Of a DNA stretch of 64,000 bases, positions 57,853-64,000 are shown piece after piece (within the stretch, counting starts at the first letter, position 1; each line of letters begins with the position of its first letter). A program made the position numbers and the translations under genes. This stretch comes from Streptosporangium becharense (GTDB lineage: Bacteria > Actinomycetota > Actinomycetes > Streptosporangiales > Streptosporangiaceae): NCBI RefSeq assembly GCF_014204985.1, contig NZ_JACHMP010000001.1, forward strand, positions 2,356,001-2,420,000, read 5' to 3'. A model generated the notes under the pieces. It had not been told where the DNA came from. It was given only the letters and a program-made list of their open reading frames with translations, and made no database searches.

Positions 57853-59580
57853 TCAGGTCGGCAGCAGGAACTGGGTGGCCGCGAGCTCTCGGTAGAGGGG
57901 GTCGCCGGCCAGCAGTTCGTCGTGGGTGCCGACGGCCCGCACCCGGCCGGCCTCCATCACCACGATCCGGTCGGCGCCGGTGACGGTGGAAAGACGATGG
58001 GCGATCACCAGCACGGTCGTCTCCTTCGCCACCTCGGCGACCACCTCTCGCAACCGCGACTCGTTGACCGCGTCGAGCTGGGAGGTGGCCTCGTCGAGCA
58101 GCAGCAGGCGCGGGCCGCGCAACAGGGCTCGCGCGATGGCGACCCGCTGCCGTTCACCACCGGAGAGCATGACACCGCGGTGACCGACCCGGGTGTCCAG
58201 ACCCTCGGGAAGTCGGGCGACCAGATCCTCCAGGCGGGTGCGTTCGAGCACCCGCGCGATGCCGGTCTCCGTGGCATCCGGCGCGGCGAAGACCAGGTTC
58301 TCCCTGAGCGTGCCGTCGAGCACCGGCGCGTCCTGCTCGACGTAGCCGAGACAGGCGCGAAGCCCGGCCAGCGGCCATTCGCGGATGTCGCGACCGTCGA
58401 TCGCGATCGTCCCGGCCTGATGGTCGTAGAAGCGTTCGATCAGAGCGAAGACCGTCGACTTGCCCGCACCCGACGGCCCCACCAGAGCGGTCAGCCCGCC
58501 GGCGGCCACCTCGAAGGAGACGCTGTCGTGGACGGCGGGCCGGTCGTCCCCGTACCGGAAGGCCACCCCCTCGAAGACGACCCCCGCCGGAGCCCCGCCG
58601 GCCAGGTGACCGGTGGTGCCGGCCACCTCGCCCGGCAGCTCCTCCACCTCGCGGATGCGCCTGACCGCGGCCAGGCCGTTCTGCACCTCGGTGAAGCCCT
58701 GGACCAGCTGGCCGACGGGGGCGACAAGATAGAACAGGTACAGCAGGAACGCGATCAGGGCGGAGACCTCCAGAGAACCGGAGGCGACACGCGCGCCGCC
58801 CACTCCGAGCACGGCCACGAAGGCGAGCTGCGCGGAGACCCACGCCGAGACTCCTGAGACGGCGGTCAGCCACGCCACCGCGATCCCCCGGTCACGCGCC
58901 TCGCGGGCGGCCTCGCCCACCGCGGCGATCTCCCGGTCTTCGGCACCGCTGGCCTTGACGGTACGGAACGCCTGGAGCGTCCGGTCGAGCACCGCACCCA
59001 TCTCACCGACCGCGGTCTGCGCCTGGAGCGACGCCCGCTGGATGCGGGGCATGATCAGGCTCACCACGGCGCCGACCAGGACCAGCACCCCCAGCGTCAT
59101 GAGCAGCAGCGCACCGTCGATGACCGCCATCATCACCATGGCGCCGACCAGCACGAACAGCGAACTGACCGTCTCGACCAACCCGTTGGTGAACACCGAC
59201 CGCAGAAGCGTGGTGTCGGAGGTCACCCTGGACATCAGGTCGCCGGGCCTGAGCCGGTCGACCTCGGAGACCCGCAGCCGGAGCATCCGCTCGACGAGGT
59301 TGCGGCGCGCGGCGAAGACGACACCCTCGCCCATCCGCTCCAGCACATAGCTGCCCAGCGCGCCGATCGCGGCGCCCGCCAGCACGGCCGCGGTCAGGCC
59401 GAGCACCGGCCCGACCAGGGAACTCCCCTCGCCGAAGGCGTCGACCACCGTCTTCGCGAGGAGCGGCATGGCCAGCCCGGCGGCGGAGCCGAGGAGGCTG
59501 AGCACACCGCCGAGCAACAAGGTCGCGCGGTGGGGCCGGATGTGGTCGAGCAACAACCGCCATGACGCGGTCTCGGGCAC
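57853..59580 (-). CDS. ABC exporter, half-transporter (MsbA/LmrA-type)
   Basis: 575 residues: six-helix exporter domain (residues 1-310) and ATPase with Walker A GPSGAGKST, signature LSGGERQRVAIARAL, Walker B LLLLDEATSQLD and H-loop IAHRLSTV. Works as a homodimer exporting a hydrophobic compound or drug; substrate not predictable. GTG at 59578-59580 with GGAGG upstream. A 24-bp palindrome lies in the promoter region, implying repression by a MarR- or TetR-type protein not encoded next to it. Confidence 0.93.
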   Translation of the reverse strand: MPETASWRLLLDHIRPHRATLLLGGVLSLLGSAAGLAMPLLAKTVVDAFGEGSSLVGPVLGLTAAVLAGAAIGALGSYVLERMGEGVVFAARRNLVERMLRLRVSEVDRLRPGDLMSRVTSDTTLLRSVFTNGLVETVSSLFVLVGAMVMMAVIDGALLLMTLGVLVLVGAVVSLIMPRIQRASLQAQTAVGEMGAVLDRTLQAFRTVKASGAEDREIAAVGEAAREARDRGIAVAWLTAVSGVSAWVSAQLAFVAVLGVGGARVASGSLEVSALIAFLLYLFYLVAPVGQLVQGFTEVQNGLAAVRRIREVEELPGEVAGTTGHLAGGAPAGVVFEGVAFRYGDDRPAVHDSVSFEVAAGGLTALVGPSGAGKSTVFALIERFYDHQAGTIAIDGRDIREWPLAGLRACLGYVEQDAPVLDGTLRENLVFAAPDATETGIARVLERTRLEDLVARLPEGLDTRVGHRGVMLSGGERQRVAIARALLRGPRLLLLDEATSQLDAVNESRLREVVAEVAKETTVLVIAHRLSTVTGADRIVVMEAGRVRAVGTHDELLAGDPLYRELAATQFLLPT

Positions 59581-59684
59581 GGGACCTCCCCTGAAACGAC
59601 ATGATCGGCCTCCGGCCGCCCCTCCTGTCTACCGCGCACGCGCTCGGCACAGGCGTCTCGCGCGATTTCATAGACGAAAGTCGA

Positions 59685-59708
59685 TTGCGTCAACATAGAT
59701 TGACGCAA
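59685..59708 (-). promoter_or_regulatory. Operator-promoter of the ABC exporter
   Basis: TTGCGTCAA-N6-TTGACGCAA, 9-bp perfect arms. On the leftward strand TTGACG of the proximal arm can serve as a -35 box with TATGAA 15 bp further, so a bound repressor would block RNA polymerase. About 105 bp upstream of the exporter gene. Confidence 0.6.
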
Positions 59709-59968
59709 CGAGGTGTCGCCGAACCCGGACGGAGGGCCGGGAGGGCCGGGAGAGGGGCCACAGGCGTCCTGCGGGGAGAGAAGGGGGAGGACGCGGCCTG
59801 CGCGGAGAAGGGGGAGGACGCCCTGCGCGGATAGCGGCCGCAGGCGCCCGGCCGGGAGAGCGCGGCTCACCTCCGGTGAGCCGGAGGCGCCGGTGTCCCG
59901 CCGATCCGGAGTCGGCCCTGGACGGGCCGATCGGCGGGACACCGGCATTCGGGCGGGCCGCCGGGAGG
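59709..59968. other. Gap with short direct repeats, no gene
   Basis: 260 bp between the small charged-protein gene and the exporter operator. Contains GGAGAAGGGGGAGGACG-type repeats around 59780-59830 and an inverted pair of CGGTGTCCCGCCGATC near 59891 and 59929 that could act as a terminator for the gene at 59969. No coding sequence is supported. Confidence 0.45.
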
Positions 59969-60166
59969 TCAGTGGCGGCGCGCGCCGTGCTCTCTGCGAG
60001 CCCTGGCCACGGTATCGAGGATCTCGTCCTGGGTCTTCAGCAGCTTCGCCTCGGCCTCCTCGGTCCGGGCCGCGGCCACCATCCGGCGGTCGCCCATCCG
60101 GCTGCCCAGGCTCCTCTTGGCCCTGGCCTTCATCTCGCGCAGGTTCAGCTTCTCCAACAGGCCCAC
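59969..60166 (-). CDS. Small charged protein, unknown function
   Basis: 65 residues, highly charged: begins GLLEKLNLREMKARAKRSLG and continues helical to DEILDTVARARREHGARRH; predicted to be one or two amphipathic helices. The GTG at 60164-60166 is chosen because AAGGAG lies eight bases upstream; the frame is open to 60319, with an ATG at 60229. No family recognised. Stands alone between two repeat-rich gaps. Confidence 0.6.
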   Translation of the reverse strand: MGLLEKLNLREMKARAKRSLGSRMGDRRMVAAARTEEAEAKLLKTQDEILDTVARARREHGARRH

Positions 60167-60296
60167 GATCCACACTCCTTCGGGAGGAAGGATCGTCAGC
60201 TTCCCGCGAACCGGCCGGGTATGCGTCATCACGGGGATCGTCGGGCGATCCCCGCTGAGCGGCCCGCACAGGCCACCCGGCGCGAGGCCGCCCGAC

Positions 60297-60338
60297 CGAA
60301 TCCACCCGGCCGAATCCACCCGGCCGAATCCACCCGGC
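60297..60338. repeat. Three copies of a 14-bp tandem repeat
   Basis: CGAATCCACCCGGC repeated exactly from 60297, 60311 and 60325, with looser CCACCCGGCG copies on both sides (60272-60360). In the gap between the small charged-protein gene and the AbiEii-like gene. Confidence 0.9.
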
Positions 60339-60391
60339 GCGAGCCCACCCGGCGGGGGCCACTCGCTGTGAGTCCGCCCGGCCGAATCCGT

Positions 60392-61078
60392 TCAGTCGAG
60401 GCCGGGTACGTCGTCGTACTCGATGTCGCCCTCCTCGGCCCGGCGGAGCCGGATGTCCTCCACCCACGCGCAGGCGAACCGCCGGATCTCCATGATGCGT
60501 TCCTCGTCGAGGCCGTAGGCCTCGAAGTCCTCGTCGGCGATCAGGTCGACGAACTCCAGGCGCATCACCAGTTCGGCGAGGGAGAACTCCTCGTTGTGCA
60601 GGCGGGCGAGATGCTCCAGCTCGCGAAACCCGTACAGGTGTGAGACCGCCGCGACGTCGATGACGTCGCGGGCGAGGCTGCGCTCATGCAGGGCTCGCAT
60701 CTTCAGGCCGACCGCGTCGTCCAGGGAGACGACGGAGACGTCCCCGACGATCACAGGCTGCTGCTGGAACGCCTCTCTGAGCAGGTCGAACTCGCAGCTC
60801 TGCTCGGTCACCGGGTCGCTGACCACCAGGCGGCCCATCCGGGGCGTCACCTCCACCAGGGTGACGTCCAGCCCGGCGGCCCGGAACGCCTCGGCCACCC
60901 CGTCGGCGACCTCGGGCAGCGGTGTCTCGGCCGCGGTGGCGAAGTCGAGGTCGTCACTGGGCCGCTCGGTGAACCCGTGCGCGTTCATCGCGTAGCCGCC
61001 GGCCAGCACCAGGCCGAACCGGGAACAGGCGGGCAGCGCGGCCTGGAGCATCCGCTGCTGGAAGGGTGGCAGGATCAC
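60392..61078 (-). CDS. AbiEii/AbiGii-type nucleotidyltransferase
   Basis: 228 residues. The nucleotidyltransferase signature is LVLAGGYAMNAHGFTERPSDDLDFAT (GG followed by the DLD metal pair) and, later, VGLKMRALHERSLARDVIDVAAV, which matches the AbiEii toxin family KxxA..R..RDxxD pattern. Family members transfer nucleotides to tRNA or proteins and act as growth-blocking toxins or abortive-infection effectors. GTG start overlapping the preceding gene by four bases. The usual AbiEi winged-helix antitoxin is absent; the coupled 107-residue protein takes its place. Confidence 0.85.
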   Translation of the reverse strand: MILPPFQQRMLQAALPACSRFGLVLAGGYAMNAHGFTERPSDDLDFATAAETPLPEVADGVAEAFRAAGLDVTLVEVTPRMGRLVVSDPVTEQSCEFDLLREAFQQQPVIVGDVSVVSLDDAVGLKMRALHERSLARDVIDVAAVSHLYGFRELEHLARLHNEEFSLAELVMRLEFVDLIADEDFEAYGLDEERIMEIRRFACAWVEDIRLRRAEEGDIEYDDVPGLD

Positions 61079-61398
61079 CGGGCTCCTCCCAGCAGGTCGA
61101 TCTTGCTCTCCCAGGCCCTGCGGTAACTCGGGCCGATGCCCCGGCGCAGGGTGGGCCAGTCGGCGACGAGGATGCCGGCGTTCAGGTATGACTCGGCGTC
61201 GGTCCGGCCGCCGCCGGTGATGATCGTGCGGTACAGGCTCATCCGCAGCCGCCGGTCCGTCAGGTCGAAGGCGGTCAGCCCGGACCAGCAGAGGTGGGCG
61301 GGCAGGGCGACCACTCCCACGGCCGGCCCGCGCAGGTCGTCCAGGGAGTCGGGGACCCGCCGCTCCACACCGTCCCAGCGTGACGGAAGCGCACTCAC
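61075..61398 (-). CDS. Partner protein of the AbiEii-like nucleotidyltransferase
   Basis: 107 residues: SALPSRWDGVERRVPDSLDDLRGPAVGVVALPAHLCWSGL, then DLTDRRLRMSLYRTIITGGGRTDAESYLNAGILVADWPTLRRGIGPSYRRAWE. No winged helix or membrane segment seen. The four-base overlap with the nucleotidyltransferase shows a strict two-gene unit, so it is a candidate antitoxin or specificity factor. The GTG at 61396-61398 is the best start; GGGGGT lies very close upstream. No family name known to me. Confidence 0.7.
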   Translation of the reverse strand: MSALPSRWDGVERRVPDSLDDLRGPAVGVVALPAHLCWSGLTAFDLTDRRLRMSLYRTIITGGGRTDAESYLNAGILVADWPTLRRGIGPSYRRAWESKIDLLGGAR

Positions 61399-61421
61399 AC
61401 CCCCAGTATGCCGCTGCCCGC

Positions 61422-62222
61422 TCACCGCTCCCGGGAGGCCGCTCCGTGGCGGCGCCGCCCGCGGGTGGAGGGGAGGTCGTGGCGGCCGGAGACGAACTCC
61501 TGGAAGGCGATCTTGGCCTGGATCACCGGCCGGCGCCAGCGTTTCTCCCGGAGTTCGGCGCCGGCCATCTTGCGGGGCTGGGGGCGGCGCGAGCCGGGGG
61601 CGTAGAACCAGTGTGCCCAGGGCGATCCGGGACGGGCCAGCCGCAGCGCGCCGGGCACCAGGAGGACCGGGACGAACAACCCGACCAGGCCGGTCCAGAT
61701 CTTGCCCTTGAGCAGGGTGATCACCGCGAGGACGAGGTTGACCACGATGACGCCGGCCGTCAGCCACGCCCCCTGGGCCGTTCCGTCGGAGTTCTCCCAG
61801 CCGAGGGGACGCAGGCCGAGCAGCAGCAGCCCGGTGACCGCGACGGCGACGAACACGGCGTCGACCGACGCGCGGCCCTCCTCCTCCCAGTAGACGTCGT
61901 GCAGGTGCAGGATCAACGCGAACTCGTCGAGGATCAGGGCGGCCCCCACGCCGAAGAGGGCCGCCGTCACGGCGTACCATCCCTGCGAGACACCCGAGAC
62001 GATCAGGCCGGACACGCCGCCGAGCAGGGTGAGCACCACGCCGAACACCACGTGGTGGATGTGCATCTCACCGATGTTGACGTTGCGGAACCAGCCGATC
62101 CTGGCGCGGATGAGCCGCACGTTGATCCTGGTGAAGACGAAGGCCACGATCAACGCGACGAAGAAGCAGAACAGCGGCAGCCGTCCCGCGTCGATGATGC
62201 GTTGGTAGAACAGATCCCCCAC
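61422..62222 (-). CDS. Integral membrane protein, unknown function
   Basis: 266 residues, six to seven helices (for example LPLFCFFVALIVAFVFTRI, HHVVFGVVLTLLGGVSGLIVSGV, VFVAVAVTGLLLLGLRPLG, LTAGVIVVNLVLAVITLLKG). It has the His-rich segments EMHIHHVVFG and ILHLHDVYWEEEGRASVDAVF, which could bind metal, and a basic C-terminal tail of about 50 residues. GTG at 62220-62222 with GGGGAGG upstream. Not assigned to a family with certainty. Confidence 0.8.
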   Translation of the reverse strand: MGDLFYQRIIDAGRLPLFCFFVALIVAFVFTRINVRLIRARIGWFRNVNIGEMHIHHVVFGVVLTLLGGVSGLIVSGVSQGWYAVTAALFGVGAALILDEFALILHLHDVYWEEEGRASVDAVFVAVAVTGLLLLGLRPLGWENSDGTAQGAWLTAGVIVVNLVLAVITLLKGKIWTGLVGLFVPVLLVPGALRLARPGSPWAHWFYAPGSRRPQPRKMAGAELREKRWRRPVIQAKIAFQEFVSGRHDLPSTRGRRRHGAASRER

Positions 62223-62240
62223 AACCTCCCCAGGCTATGC

Positions 62241-62340
62241 GAGAAGCCCCACCGCTGAGGCGACCCGTTGCGTGAGAAGCCCCACCACGCGAGGCGACCC
62301 GCCGCGTGAGAAGCCCCACCGCGAGGCGACCCGCGACACG
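62241..62340. repeat. Three copies of a ~33-bp tandem repeat
   Basis: Units beginning GAGAAGCCCCACC at 62241, 62274 and 62308, each followed by GCGAGGCGACCCG or a close variant, in the gap upstream of the membrane protein and downstream of the FadR gene. Confidence 0.85.
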
Positions 62341-62382
62341 GGTAACCTCGCCGCACGGGCGGTGGGCTCGCGCGGGCCCGGC

Positions 62383-63105
62383 TCACGTCAGGAAGCCGCG
62401 CAGGAGCGCCGCGGTCCCCTCCAGGTGCTCCGTGACGGCCTGCCGGGCCGCGTCGGGATCGCCCGCGAGGATGGCCGTGACGATCGCCTCGTGCTGGACC
62501 GCGGCGTGCTCGATGTTGCGCTGGAGCACCGGGATGGCGTTGAGCAGGTCGGTGACCCGCAGCCGGGCGTCGGCGCAGGCGGCGGCCAGCAGCGAGGAGC
62601 CGGTCAGCTCGGCGATGGCCAGGTGGAAGGCCGTGTCGAGGCGGCGGTAGTCGTCGGGACCGGCGGAGTTGACCTCCGCCAGGCGCCGTCGCAGCACCCG
62701 CCGCTGCTGCTGGGACAGCTCGGCGCCGGCCAGGACCTGCGCGGCTCCGCACTCGACGGCCAGCCGGAAGGTGAACGCGTCGTCCAGGTCGGCGGTGCCC
62801 ATGTCGGCCACCACCCTGCGCAGGTCCTCCCGGTGCGGCGGCGCGGGCCGGTAGGTCACGAACGCGCCGCCGTAACGGCCGCGCCGCACGTCGAGGTAGC
62901 CCGCCTCCTGCAACGCCCTGATGGCCTCCCGCAGGGTCACGCGGCTGATGCCGAGCCGGGTGGCGAGCTCCCGTTCGGGAGGGAGCCGCTCCCCGTGGGG
63001 GACGGCGCCGAGCTTGATCACCTGAAGGAGCCGCTCGACGGTCTCCTCGAAGGCGTTGCCCGCGCGCACCGGGCGGAACGCGACGTCGAGGCCCGCCTCC
63101 CCCAT
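62383..63105 (-). CDS. GntR-family regulator, FadR/FCD subfamily
   Basis: 240 residues. Winged helix VIKLGAVPHGERLPPERELATRLGISRVTLREAIRALQEAGYLDVRRGRYGGAFV and an FCD ligand domain with TFRLAVECGAAQVLA, DTAFHLAIAELTGS and VQHEAIVTAILAGDPDAAR (metal/carboxylate pocket His residues). ATG at 63103-63105 with GGAAGG upstream. It is 100 bp downstream of the permease and probably controls its operon in response to a carboxylate or amine substrate. Confidence 0.92.
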   Translation of the reverse strand: MGEAGLDVAFRPVRAGNAFEETVERLLQVIKLGAVPHGERLPPERELATRLGISRVTLREAIRALQEAGYLDVRRGRYGGAFVTYRPAPPHREDLRRVVADMGTADLDDAFTFRLAVECGAAQVLAGAELSQQQRRVLRRRLAEVNSAGPDDYRRLDTAFHLAIAELTGSSLLAAACADARLRVTDLLNAIPVLQRNIEHAAVQHEAIVTAILAGDPDAARQAVTEHLEGTAALLRGFLT

Positions 63106-63205
63106 GGTGCCGCCTTCCGTCACCGAAGCTCCTCGACCCGCCACCGACCGGGGACCCAGCTTATTGACCTCCGCCGGGGGCCGGGGAACCGGGATTCCGG
63201 CGCGT

Positions 63206-64000
63206 TCAGGCGAGTTCCGCCTCCGCGCGCTCGATCGCCTCGAACTCCTCCTCGGGGGCGTTGGCGACCAGCCGGTGCCGGCTGTAGAACCAGAAGTAGG
63301 CCAGGCACACGACGAAGATCCCCGCCGTGATGAGCGCCGCCTTGACGTCCACCAGGAAGGTGGCCACCACCGCGGCCAGGGCCAGCACCAGCGCGACGCC
63401 GGTGGTGACCACACCGCCGGGGGTGCGGTACGGGCGAGGCATGTCCGGCTCGCGCCTGCGCAGCACGATGTGGGAGAGCATCATCAGGACGTAGGAGACC
63501 GTGGCGCCGAACACCGCGATCTGGATGAGCAGGTCGCCGTCCATGGTGAGCGAGGCCAGCAGGAAGCCGACGGTGGCGGGAACGATCAGCGCCAGGTACG
63601 GGGTGTGGCGGCGGCCGGTCACCGAGAGCCAACGGGGCAGGTATCCGGCCCGCGACAGGGCGAACAGCTGCCGGGAGTAGGCGTAGATGATGGAGAAGAA
63701 GCTGGCGATCAGTCCGGCGAGGCCGACGTAGTTGACGAAGTCCGCCAGGAGGTTGTCGCCGCCGAAGGCCCGCCTGGCCGCCTCCGGGAGGGGGTTGCCC
63801 GACTCCTTGAGCGCGTTCGACCCTGCCCCGCCCGGCGCGGTCACCAGGATCAGCGCGGCGGTCAGCAGCAGCACGGTCATGCCCGCGATGATGCCCCGGG
63901 GCATGTCCCGCCGCGGGTCGCGGGCCTCCTCCGCGGCCAGCGGGACGCCCTCGATGGCGAGGAAGAACCAGATCGCGTAGACGAGCGCCGCCCACACGCC
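63206..64000 (-). CDS. APC-family permease (ethanolamine-type), 5' end outside the window
   Basis: The last 263 residues of an amino acid-polyamine-organocation permease. IEGVPLAAEEARDPRRDMPRGIIAGMT, FFSIIYAYSRQLFALSRAGYLPRWLSVTGRRHTPYLAL and five to six helices are visible. The GVPLAAEEARDP block is close to what I recall of ethanolamine permeases (EAT group), which often sit with a FadR-type regulator and eutBC. The start and any eut genes lie beyond the right edge. Substrate is inference. Confidence 0.85.
   Translation of the reverse strand, partial: GVWAALVYAIWFFLAIEGVPLAAEEARDPRRDMPRGIIAGMTVLLLTAALILVTAPGGAGSNALKESGNPLPEAARRAFGGDNLLADFVNYVGLAGLIASFFSIIYAYSRQLFALSRAGYLPRWLSVTGRRHTPYLALIVPATVGFLLASLTMDGDLLIQIAVFGATVSYVLMMLSHIVLRRREPDMPRPYRTPGGVVTTGVALVLALAAVVATFLVDVKAALITAGIFVVCLAYFWFYSRHRLVANAPEEEFEAIERAEAELA

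Overview
The window is about 64 kb of very GC-rich chromosome from an actinomycete. Three things fit a Streptosporangiales-type organism such as Streptosporangium or Nonomuraea: two conservon operons (CvnA-D), histidine degradation through HutF, and the actinobacterial gene order around rpsP, lepB, rnhB, dprA and rpsB. This placement is an inference from gene content. No phage, integrase, transposase, rRNA, tRNA or CRISPR array was recognised.

From 1 to 18.2 kb lies a conserved housekeeping block read leftward: ffh, a 36-residue membrane peptide, rpsP-khpA-rimM-trmD, rplS, two lepB genes, rnhB, a DUF2469 gene, yraN-comM-dprA, a membrane protein, a CoA-transferase, rpsB-tsf-pyrH and frr (cut by the window edge). 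An M23 peptidase gene points the other way. The pyrH-frr spacer holds 90-bp tandem repeats, and the yraN-DUF2469 spacer holds two perfect DnaA boxes.

From 18.6 to 34.5 kb two near-identical conservons (sensor kinase, roadblock protein, DUF742 protein, small GTPase) flank a rightward ABC import operon. The last gene of that operon is one 713-codon reading frame that joins the transporter ATPase to a complete SAM O-methyltransferase through a Thr/Asp/Pro linker. This is the most unusual object in the window.

From 34.5 to 44.2 kb is a polyamine-type island: aminobutyraldehyde dehydrogenase, glycosyltransferase, TetR regulator, a potDBCA transporter, a glucosamine-kinase-like gene and a SIS-domain gene. 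The same palindrome, TTGAA-N6-TTCAA, lies upstream of the glycosyltransferase/tetR pair and upstream of potD, which suggests one local regulon.

From 44.2 to 49.7 kb are the nitrogen genes amtB-glnB-glnD, with repeated GAAAC boxes upstream, and a group 2 sigma factor. From 49.8 to 57.4 kb is a histidine-utilisation cluster (hutI, hutF, an M20 amidohydrolase, an SDR, an RpiR regulator and hutU). Both ends of it carry TGAATG-N4-CATTCA. From 57.8 to 64 kb are an ABC exporter with a palindromic promoter, a small charged protein, an AbiEii-like nucleotidyltransferase with a 107-residue partner, a membrane protein, and a FadR-type regulator next to an amino-acid/ethanolamine-type permease cut by the window edge. 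The spacers of the right third are rich in short tandem repeats.
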